From: Sulfurovum sp. | Lineage (GTDB): Bacteria > Campylobacterota > Campylobacteria > Campylobacterales > Sulfurovaceae | Direction of reading: 5' to 3' | Length of the DNA: 6,224 nucleotides | NCBI GenBank assembly: GCA_015490315.1 | Contig: WFYB01000129.1 | Location: 1 to 6,224 of the forward strand | Shown here: positions 1 through 5,727 of the stretch, in pieces | Layout: each line of letters opens with the position of its first letter | How positions within the stretch are numbered: the first letter of the stretch is position 1 | Program-made: the position numbers and the translations under genes | The notes under the pieces: model-generated | Database searches by the model: none | What the model saw: only the letters and a program-made list of their open reading frames with translations | What the model was told of the DNA's origin: nothing

Positions 1-1910
1 TGCAGCCCTTTGCTTTCCGGGTCAACCCCGTCACCAAGCGCATAGAGCACCCCCAGTGTCGAGACCACCACCTCTTTGGCAGCCAGCCCCGTCTCCAGTG
101 CTACCGCCATACGCCAGTCGAAGCCAAGCGGTGCGAAGAAAGGCTCGGAGGCTTTCCCGATCTTGCCAAGATAGCTGTTTTCCAGCAGGGTCAGCTTCAG
201 CTCATTCTCCAGCTTGCTCTTCTCATCTTGGCTTTGTACCTGTTCGATCTTCTGCATATACTGCTGTTCGAGTTCCGGATATTTGGGGTAGTTGCTGGCA
301 AACCAGATCAGAACTGCGGCACCAAGGATATAGGTACCCGCTTTTTTCAGATAGGATTTTGCCTGTCCGTAGACGGTGTGCCAGATCAGCTTCCATGAAG
401 GCCAGCGGTATTTTGGCATCTCCATCACAAAAGGCTCATCCTCCCCTTTGAAAACGAACATCTTTAGTGCCTTTGCCATCAAGAGCCCAAGCAGCGCTCC
501 GGAGATATAGATCAAAAAGAGGATATTCCCCGCTTTCTCCGCACCGAAAAAGGCACCGGCAAAGAGCACATAGATCGGCAGTCTCGCACCACAACTCATA
601 AACCCGATGATAAAGAGTGTAATGAGCCTGTCCTTTTCGTTTTTGAGTGTGCGTGCCGCCATATAGGCAGGTACGGAACACCCAAACCCTGTCACCAGCG
701 GGATAAAACTTTTGCCGTGTAGCCCAAACTTATGGAAGAATCCGTCAAGCAGAAAAGCGACCCGGCTCATATAGCCCGTCGTCTCCAGCAGCGCGATCCC
801 CAAAAAGAGGATCACGATATTGGGCAGGAACATCACCACCGCACCGACACCCGCGATGATACCGTCTGCGACCAGGGATCCCAGCTCTCCGTCTCCCAGG
901 ATAAACTTGGCTTCCTCCCCCAGCCATGTAAATGCCGCATCGATGTAATCCATCGGGATCGCACCCAGCTCAAAGGTGAGCTGAAAAAGCGCCCACATAA
1001 AAAAAAGAAAGAGCGGGATACCGAGATATTTGTTGATCAGCAGATTGTCGATCTTCTGCGTCAGACTCTTCGCCCGCATAGACTTGACGGACATCACCTC
1101 CATCTTGGCACCCTTGGCAAAGGCGAAATGCTCCTCTGCAAAGATCTCATCGAGATCCTTGGTATCATAGTGTACATAGATGTGTTCCAGTGCCTCTCTC
1201 ACAATAGGCAGCAGCTCGATCCAGATCGGCTCGTCATGCATCTTTTTGTAGGTCTCTTCATCCTCCTGAAGCAGCTTGATCGCAAGCAGCCTGTAGGGGA
1301 TGTCACTCTTGTAGCGCTTCTCTTTGAGGAACTGAACAATCCGGTCTATCTCCTCCTCGATCGCATCGGAGTAGACGATCTTTGGCATCTGGTAGGGCTT
1401 TTCATAGATCTCGACGATCGTTTTTTTGAGCTCCTCTACCCCTTCTCCTGTGGTGGCACTGGTCTTGATGACCGGCACACCGAGGATGGCAGAGAGCTGT
1501 GCCGCATCGATCTCTATCCCCTCTTTCTTCGCTTCATCGATCATATTGAGTACGACGATCACCTTTTTGCCTGTTTCAAGCAGTTCGGTCGTAAAGAGCA
1601 GATTTCTCTGGAGATTGGTCGCATCTACGACATTGACGATCACATCATACTCGTCACTCTGCAAAAAGCTTTTGGTTACCTTCTCCTCTATCGTATACTC
1701 TGTCAGAGAATAGGCACCGGGCAGATCGATGATATGGATCTCATACTCTTTGCACGCCTTTTCGTCACAATAGGTAAACTCCACCTCTGTCTTATCGACC
1801 GTCACCCCGGAAAAATTGCCCACCTTGAGTCTGGCGTTGGAGATCGCATTGATCAGGGAGGATTTGCCGACATTGGGTTGTCCCGCCAATGCTACGATGA
1901 TCTTTTCCAA
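1..1910 (-). CDS. feoB: Ferrous iron transport protein B (partial, C-terminus off the left edge)
   Basis: FeoB is the inner-membrane Fe(II) transporter, with an N-terminal G-protein domain fused to a polytopic permease domain. The reverse strand reads openly through about 636 codons without a frameshift. The G domain shows G1 GQPNVGKS (residues 10-17), G3 DLPG (62-65), G4 NMID (122-125) and G5 SAT (151-153). The permease part contains the family signatures GFGCSVPAYMAARTL, FMSCGARLPIY and AAKEVVVSTLGVLY. Judged from E. coli FeoB, roughly 100 C-terminal residues lie beyond the window. The start is TTG at 1910-1908: an in-frame TAA at 1922-1920 rules out anything further upstream, AGGA lies 6 nt before it, and the resulting N-terminus (MEKIIVALAGQPNVGKS) fits the family. 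Two cysteines (C48, C53) lie between G2 and G3. No feoA lies upstream; it could be elsewhere or downstream. The gene is transcribed away from the bat operon and sits behind a Fur-box-like site. Confidence 0.97.
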   Translation of the reverse strand, partial: MEKIIVALAGQPNVGKSSLINAISNARLKVGNFSGVTVDKTEVEFTYCDEKACKEYEIHIIDLPGAYSLTEYTIEEKVTKSFLQSDEYDVIVNVVDATNLQRNLLFTTELLETGKKVIVVLNMIDEAKKEGIEIDAAQLSAILGVPVIKTSATTGEGVEELKKTIVEIYEKPYQMPKIVYSDAIEEEIDRIVQFLKEKRYKSDIPYRLLAIKLLQEDEETYKKMHDEPIWIELLPIVREALEHIYVHYDTKDLDEIFAEEHFAFAKGAKMEVMSVKSMRAKSLTQKIDNLLINKYLGIPLFLFFMWALFQLTFELGAIPMDYIDAAFTWLGEEAKFILGDGELGSLVADGIIAGVGAVVMFLPNIVILFLGIALLETTGYMSRVAFLLDGFFHKFGLHGKSFIPLVTGFGCSVPAYMAARTLKNEKDRLITLFIIGFMSCGARLPIYVLFAGAFFGAEKAGNILFLIYISGALLGLLMAKALKMFVFKGEDEPFVMEMPKYRWPSWKLIWHTVYGQAKSYLKKAGTYILGAAVLIWFASNYPKYPELEQQYMQKIEQVQSQDEKSKLENELKLTLLENSYLGKIGKASEPFFAPLGFDWRMAVALETGLAAKEVVVSTLGVLYALGDGVDPESKGL

Positions 1911-1916
1911 AACTTT

Positions 1917-1920
1917 TCCT
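1917..1920 (-). promoter_or_regulatory. Shine-Dalgarno sequence of feoB
   Basis: Read on the minus strand, TAAGGAAAAGTT precedes the TTG start. The AGGA core is 6 nt from the start codon, and the TAA in the same stretch is an in-frame stop. Together they fix an unusual TTG initiation codon for feoB. Confidence 0.75.
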
Positions 1921-1940
1921 TATATCTATAGATAATTAAT

Positions 1941-1955
1941 TGATAATTGTTATCA
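1941..1955. promoter_or_regulatory. Fur box (ferric uptake regulator operator)
   Basis: The 15-mer TGATAATTGTTATCA is a perfect 6-bp inverted repeat (TGATAA / TTATCA) around TTG. It matches 13 of the 14 defined positions of the classical 7-1-7 Fur motif TGATAATNATTATCA. A further GATAAT half-site lies at 1931-1936. The site is 31 bp upstream of the feoB start, where Fe-Fur repression is expected. It would also overlap a possible -35 (TTATCA, 1950-1955) for the opposite direction. The sequence match is direct; binding and iron response are inferred from the family. Confidence 0.78.
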
Positions 1956-1979
1956 CTTTTATTTCGTTTGGAGTATAGT
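1950..1979 (+). promoter_or_regulatory. Possible promoter toward the bat operon
   Basis: TATAGT at 1974-1979 could serve as -10, with TTATCA at 1950-1955 as -35 (18-bp spacer, 4 of 6 consensus bases). Transcription would begin near 1986, giving a short leader that contains the 18-codon ORF. The -35 coincides with the right half of the Fur box, so this promoter could be Fur-repressed too. TATACT at 2027-2032 is an alternative -10 nearer to batA. Confidence 0.35.
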
Positions 1980-1984
1980 CCAAA
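1967..1984. repeat. Inverted repeat TTTGGA-N6-TCCAAA over the divergent -10 elements
   Basis: Perfect 6-bp arms (1967-1972 and 1979-1984) flank GTATAG, which contains the -10-like hexamers of both directions. A further TCCAAA occurs at 2054-2059. It may be an operator for a second regulator acting on both promoters, or chance in a short AT-rich region. No T-run follows on either strand, so a terminator is unlikely. Confidence 0.35.
1972..1977 (-). promoter_or_regulatory. Possible feoB promoter -10 element
   Basis: On the minus strand the hexamer TATACT lies 62 nt upstream of the feoB TTG. It would place transcription start near 1965, just upstream of the Fur box, so bound Fur would block the start region. 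No good -35 is seen at the right distance (TACCTC at 17 bp); weak -35 elements are common in Campylobacterota. The call rests on one hexamer in AT-rich DNA. Confidence 0.35.
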
Positions 1985-2005
1985 GAAACTTAAAGAGGTA
2001 TTAAA

Positions 2006-2062
2006 ATGAGATTTATTATCAAAATATATACTTTATGTCTCTCTTATCTATCATCCAAATAG
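2006..2062 (+). CDS. Possible 18-aa leader peptide upstream of batA
   Basis: An ATG at 2006 opens a frame of 18 codons ending in TAG at 2060-2062. AGAGG at 1994-1998 lies 7 nt before it, a better ribosome binding site than that of batA. The peptide MRFIIKIYTLCLSYLSSK is hydrophobic with basic ends and resembles no known family. Its stop lies 14 nt before the batA ATG, which has no Shine-Dalgarno sequence, so translation of this ORF could help deliver ribosomes to batA. It could equally be a fortuitous ORF or the remnant of a small membrane protein. Confidence 0.3.
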   Translation: MRFIIKIYTLCLSYLSSK

Positions 2063-2069
2063 TGATAGA
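2047..2069 (+). repeat. 7-bp inverted repeat just upstream of batA
   Basis: TCTATCA (2047-2053) and TGATAGA (2063-2069) are perfect complements around a 9-nt loop. The structure covers the stop codon of the 18-codon ORF and ends 7 nt before the batA start. As an RNA hairpin it could limit or modulate batA initiation; as DNA it could be a binding site. The arms are AT-rich and weak, and no U-tract follows, so it is not a terminator. Confidence 0.35.
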
Positions 2070-2076
2070 ATAGTAT

Positions 2077-2985
2077 ATGCATTTTACACTTGGCGCGCCC
2101 TATTTTCTGCTACTATTGTTGCTTTTGCCCTGTTTTTTCTGGTGCAAACCCGATGCGAAGCGCTACTACTTCCCCAAACTGGAGTGGATCGGGCAGAGAC
2201 ATCCGCTCTGGCACCCGGATCTTTGGCTGAAGGTAGTGATCTATACGTTGATGGTGATCGCACTCGCACGCCCTCTGCTCTATGAGGGGGCAACAAGTGA
2301 ACACCGCAAGGGTAGAGACCTGATCCTCGCACTCGATGCCAGCGGCTCGATGGGTGAGAGCGGCTTTGATCCAAAGAACCGCTACCGTACCAAATATGAG
2401 AGCACACTCTCACTCACCAAAGCCTTTATCAACAAAAGATTCGATGACAATATGGGTATCGTCATCTTCGGTACCTTTGCCTATACCGCTTCACCGCTGA
2501 CTTACGATCTGAGCGCACTAAGCCAACTGCTCGAAATGACCGATGTCGGCATTGCGGGTGAGAGTACCGCGATCGGAGATGCGATCATACAGTCGCTACG
2601 CACACTGAAGTTCGGTCACGCTAAACAAAAAGCGATCATCCTTATCACCGACGGCTATCACAATGCAGGCAGTGTCTCTCCCAAAGCAGCCGTCGCCAAA
2701 GCCAAAGCGGCAGGGGTCAAGATCTATACCGTCGGGATCGGAAAAGCCGGAGATTATGATGCTGCACTGCTGCAAAAAATCGCCAAAGAAACCGGGGGAC
2801 ACAGCTTTGGTGCGACCGATGCCGAAGCGCTGCAGGCAGTCTATGCAGAGATAGACAAGCTCGAACCCAGCCCTATCCGCTCTGAGGGATACCTCAACCA
2901 GAAGCTGCTGATCTACTATCCGCTCGGAGCAGCACTGCTCCTGCTGCTTGGATGGATATGGATCCAAGATAGGAGGTGCGTATGA
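2077..2985 (+). CDS. batA: BatA-like VWA domain membrane protein
   Basis: The 302-residue protein has the BatA layout: two N-terminal membrane helices (about 8-22 and 52-68), a VWA domain (about 80-260) and one C-terminal helix (about 278-296). The VWA domain has a complete metal-ion-dependent adhesion site: DASGS (D87, S89, S91), T164 in GESTAIGDA and D192 in TDG. The loop between helices 1 and 2 and the tail after the last helix are basic, which by the positive-inside rule puts the VWA domain in the periplasm. Bat proteins were named for Bacteroides aerotolerance; their biochemical role is still unclear, and an envelope complex with a MoxR ATPase is the usual model. ATG 2077 is the earliest possible start because an in-frame TAG lies at 2071-2073. 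No Shine-Dalgarno sequence is visible. The stop overlaps the next gene's start. Confidence 0.93.
   Translation: MHFTLGAPYFLLLLLLLPCFFWCKPDAKRYYFPKLEWIGQRHPLWHPDLWLKVVIYTLMVIALARPLLYEGATSEHRKGRDLILALDASGSMGESGFDPKNRYRTKYESTLSLTKAFINKRFDDNMGIVIFGTFAYTASPLTYDLSALSQLLEMTDVGIAGESTAIGDAIIQSLRTLKFGHAKQKAIILITDGYHNAGSVSPKAAVAKAKAAGVKIYTVGIGKAGDYDAALLQKIAKETGGHSFGATDAEALQAVYAEIDKLEPSPIRSEGYLNQKLLIYYPLGAALLLLLGWIWIQDRRCV
2971..2976 (+). promoter_or_regulatory. Perfect Shine-Dalgarno sequence inside the end of batA
   Basis: AGGAGG ends 5 nt before ATG 2982, which overlaps the batA stop in the arrangement ATGA. This decides the start of the batB-batC gene: the GTG at 2976 overlaps the Shine-Dalgarno sequence itself and cannot be served by it. 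The arrangement points to translational coupling with batA. Confidence 0.85.
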
Positions 2986-4532
2986 CTTTTCTCTATCCAT
3001 GGCTCTTATGGATGCTGATCCCGCTGGGGATACTCCTCTACCGAAGCTGTACATTCCAAAGCAGGATCCATACGGTCATTGCGATCCTCATCCTGCTCTC
3101 TCTTTCCCGTCCTGTACTCGAAGAGGGTATCCAGCCCTCCAAGATCAAAGCCAAAGACCTCATCATTGCACTGGACGTCTCCTACTCCATGCGTGCCCGG
3201 GATCTGGCGCCAAGTCGCTATGACTATGCCAAAGCGCTTATCGGCTCTCTGCTTGAGCGCAATCCTGCTGCCAACGTGATGCTGATCGCTTTCACGACCA
3301 ATCCGCTGCTGCTCTCACCGCCTACCACCGATCATGCGCTGATCATGACCGCTCTGGAGAGCCTACGCCCCGAATATATCCTCACCAAAGGGACATCCCT
3401 GCAAAAGCTCTTTGAGAGACTCCCCCGCCTGCACGCTTCGGGCAAAGATCTAATACTGATCACCGATGGAGGTGAAGAGAGCGACCTTGCGGTGCTTGCC
3501 GAAGCACTGCGCAAGAGCGGAACCTATCCCGTGATCGTAGGACTTGGCAGCAAAGCGGGTACCACCATCCCGGACAAAAACGGCAATATGCTCAAAAACA
3601 GTGCGGGCGATCTGGTCATCAGCCGTCTCAACCCGATGCTGCGCAGACTCAGTGATGCTGCAGACGGTGCCTACCTTACGGCAGAGGATTCACCACAGGC
3701 AACAGCAGAGCAGATCACCACTCTGCTCCAAGGCAGAACCCATACGCTTGAAAAACGTCAGCACCGCTACCGCGAACTCTACTGGATCGTGCTGCTGCCT
3801 GCTGTTTTGCTCTTTTTGATGCTCCATACCGTCATGCGAAAGTGGCTGCGCAAATGGATATTGCTTGGGCTCTCGCTCATCGGGATACCTGCATCTGCGG
3901 GGATACTCGACCTCTACCATCTCCAGCACGCCTATAGCGACTATGCGCAGCAAGACTACAACCGGACACTGAGTCATATCAGCCGTATCGGTGAACCGAC
4001 CCTTCAGAGTGCACTGCTTCAGGCAGACAGCTACTACCGCCTCAAGCGATACAAGGCAGCAAGAGAGCACTATCTTGGTATCAAAAGCCGCTCCCCCCGG
4101 ATCAAGCAGCAGCTCTACTACAATATCGCCAATACCTATGCAATGGAGGGCAACTACGACAAAGCCAAGATATACTATACTAAAGCATTGCAACTGGGCA
4201 GCGACAAGGATGCCGCATCAAACCTCGCACTGGTTATTTTCCTGAAATCAAAAGAGGAGAAGCCCCCAAGCCTCCCCCGTCCAAAATCACAGGATGATCA
4301 CGCATCCAAAGGTACCCAAAAGTCTGAAGCAGACAAAAAGAAAAAGAAACAAAGCGACTCCAATGCCGGTGGCGGCGGAGGAAACGGCGGCAGGGAGCAA
4401 AATGCCAAGAAGAGCAAAAACCGTGCAGAGGGCAAACTCAAAAGCTCCAAACAGACACAAAAAAATCCGCTCAGTTCCAAAGTCTATGAGCTTATCAACA
4501 AAGGATATGTACGTGAAACAAAACCGTGGTAA
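2982..4532 (+). CDS. BatB-BatC fusion: VWA domain plus TPR protein
   Basis: The 516-residue protein joins two proteins that are often separate. The BatB half has two N-terminal helices (about 1-18 and 29-43), then a VWA domain (about 55-235) with a complete MIDAS: DVSYS (D65, S67, S69), T138 in KGTSL and D162 in TDG. A helix follows (about 267-284), then a basic MRKWLRKW stretch and another hydrophobic run ending in ASA (to about 306), which looks like a retained signal peptide. The BatC half holds TPR-like repeats (about 310-410; the clearest is YYNIANTYAMEGNYDKAKIYYTKAL). A Lys-rich, Gly-rich low-complexity linker (about 422-496) leads to a compact end, VYELINKGYVRETKPW. Charge distribution suggests that the VWA and TPR parts are both periplasmic, joined by a helical hairpin. 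The gene is coupled to batA (ATGA overlap) and overlaps batD by 26 nt. The TPR part probably mediates protein contacts (inference). Confidence 0.92.
   Translation: MTFLYPWLLWMLIPLGILLYRSCTFQSRIHTVIAILILLSLSRPVLEEGIQPSKIKAKDLIIALDVSYSMRARDLAPSRYDYAKALIGSLLERNPAANVMLIAFTTNPLLLSPPTTDHALIMTALESLRPEYILTKGTSLQKLFERLPRLHASGKDLILITDGGEESDLAVLAEALRKSGTYPVIVGLGSKAGTTIPDKNGNMLKNSAGDLVISRLNPMLRRLSDAADGAYLTAEDSPQATAEQITTLLQGRTHTLEKRQHRYRELYWIVLLPAVLLFLMLHTVMRKWLRKWILLGLSLIGIPASAGILDLYHLQHAYSDYAQQDYNRTLSHISRIGEPTLQSALLQADSYYRLKRYKAAREHYLGIKSRSPRIKQQLYYNIANTYAMEGNYDKAKIYYTKALQLGSDKDAASNLALVIFLKSKEEKPPSLPRPKSQDDHASKGTQKSEADKKKKKQSDSNAGGGGGNGGREQNAKKSKNRAEGKLKSSKQTQKNPLSSKVYELINKGYVRETKPW
4501..4505 (+). promoter_or_regulatory. 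Shine-Dalgarno sequence of batD
   Basis: AAGGA lies inside the end of the batB-batC gene. Its spacing favours GTG 4513 (7 nt) over ATG 4507 (1 nt). Both starts keep the signal peptide intact and overlap the upstream gene, so coupling is likely either way. Confidence 0.5.
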
Positions 4533-5712
4533 TTTTCTCGATGGCAGACTCTCCAAAGCAGCTGTTTTGCTACGGCTGTTTGCCATGACGGCTACACTCA
4601 TGGCAGAGGATTTTACCTACCGTATCACCCCGAGCAAAACCGACCCCTATCTCAAAGAGCCGATCCTGCTGCGTGTCGACCTCAACCAGACCAACCCTGA
4701 CGTGGTGCTGCTCTTTAACTTCAAGGTCAATCCCGACACACACTACAAAGTGCATCCACTCTTTGCCAAACACAATGACACCCTGCACCACACCAGACTT
4801 GAAAATCTTTATGAGCTCTATCCGTTACAAACAGGGGATATCAATATCACTTTCTCCCTCATAAAGCGTGTCACCAATGATGCCAAAGTACGCTACTTTT
4901 CATCGGGAGACAGGGATGATTTCAAGAAACTTGAAACAGAGGATTTCCCGATCACGCTGCCTCCGCTGAGGCTGCATGTACGCCCGCTGCCCAAAGGTAC
5001 AGCGCTTGTCGGAGACTATAAATTGGACTACAAGACCAAAACCCATCATGCCAAAGCCTACACCCCTATCCCCATCACTGTCACCATCACGGGCAGAGGC
5101 TATCCGCCCGAGATCACAGATCTCTTCCCAAAAAGTGCCGACTATACACTCTTTACGGAGAGACCCAAGATAGAGACCATCTCCACACCGCAAGGCTCGC
5201 TGATCAAAGCACGCTACATCTATGCGATCAGTGCCCAAAAGAGCTTCACGCTTCCTGCGGTAGAGCTTCACGCTTTCAACCCTTTTGAAGGGCACGCCTA
5301 TACGCTGAAGATACCCGAGCAGCACTTCGAGATAGAGCCCGTAGAGACAAAGCAGCTGGTGGATCGCACGGACTCCCCCAAACCCTTCTCATTTGAGATA
5401 GAGTGGCTCTGGACGTTTCTGGGATATCTGGCAGCCTTTGTCGCCGGCTATGGGAGTGCGCTGCTTTGGGAGCGCCGCAGCGGAAGTTACGCATATCATG
5501 ACAGGAGTGAGACAACCCCTCTTCACGCAAAGATAGAGGATGCCAAAGATGCCAAGAGTCTCCTGCAGATCCTGCTGGCAAGCAATGATCCACATTTCCG
5601 TGAAGCGATCGCGGCACTGGAGGCACATCTCTACAAAGGTGAGGCACTCGACCTGCGCCAATGCAAACAGAGACTATACAAGCAGACAAAAAAGACCCAA
5701 GGAGAAAGCTAA
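4507..5712 (+). CDS. batD: BatD family protein, exported and membrane-anchored
   Basis: The product is about 401 residues. It begins with a basic segment and a hydrophobic run (17-33) ending LMA before EDF, a plausible signal peptide. A long beta-rich exported region follows (about 34-295), containing ALVGDYKL (167-174), similar to the repeated VG(D/P) motifs of BatD proteins. One membrane helix (about 300-320, WLWTFLGYLAAFVAGYGSAL) is followed by a basic, helical cytoplasmic tail of about 80 residues. It is shorter than many BatD proteins (500-600 residues). The identification rests on architecture and position; no catalytic motif is expected. The frame is open back to an ATG at 4294, but that start would put a 71-residue Lys/Arg-rich tract ahead of the signal peptide. 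AAGGA (4501-4505) sits only 1 nt from ATG 4507 but 7 nt from GTG 4513, so the true start may be GTG 4513 (399 residues). Confidence 0.88.
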   Translation: MYVKQNRGNFLDGRLSKAAVLLRLFAMTATLMAEDFTYRITPSKTDPYLKEPILLRVDLNQTNPDVVLLFNFKVNPDTHYKVHPLFAKHNDTLHHTRLENLYELYPLQTGDINITFSLIKRVTNDAKVRYFSSGDRDDFKKLETEDFPITLPPLRLHVRPLPKGTALVGDYKLDYKTKTHHAKAYTPIPITVTITGRGYPPEITDLFPKSADYTLFTERPKIETISTPQGSLIKARYIYAISAQKSFTLPAVELHAFNPFEGHAYTLKIPEQHFEIEPVETKQLVDRTDSPKPFSFEIEWLWTFLGYLAAFVAGYGSALLWERRSGSYAYHDRSETTPLHAKIEDAKDAKSLLQILLASNDPHFREAIAALEAHLYKGEALDLRQCKQRLYKQTKKTQGES

Positions 5713-5716
5713 ATAT

Positions 5717-5721
5717 GGAGA
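5717..5721 (+). promoter_or_regulatory. Shine-Dalgarno sequence of moxR
   Basis: GGAGA lies 6 nt before ATG 5728, within the 15-nt gap after batD. It supports ATG 5728 and co-transcription with batD; there is no room for a separate promoter or a terminator in the gap. Confidence 0.7.
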
Positions 5722-5727
5722 ATAACG

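Noticed and set aside
732..1931. A 399-codon plus-strand open frame
   Set aside because: It lies antisense to feoB, whose reading has G1-G5 and permease signatures throughout. The plus-strand product is a His/Asp/Leu-rich antisense reading without recognisable domains.
2047..2069. Rho-independent terminator between feoB and batA
   Set aside because: The stem is AT-rich with only 7 bp, no T-run follows on either strand, and it lies upstream of both divergent genes, where no terminator is needed.
2976..2981. GTG at 2976 as the start of the batB-batC gene
   Set aside because: It overlaps the AGGAGG that should bind the ribosome. ATG 2982 has ideal spacing and the coupled ATGA overlap.
4294..4506. 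Start of BatD at ATG 4294
   Set aside because: This would place 71 strongly basic residues before a clear signal peptide and overlap batB-batC by 239 nt. The extension mirrors the Lys-rich upstream coding sequence in another frame.
3834..4532. Separate batC gene starting at ATG 3834
   Set aside because: No Shine-Dalgarno sequence precedes it and the frame is continuous with batB. It is better read as a fusion, though a minor internal product cannot be excluded.
2084..5689. Minus-strand open frames within the bat operon
   Set aside because: They overlap genes with recognised domains, carry no motifs themselves, and have compositions typical of antisense readings.
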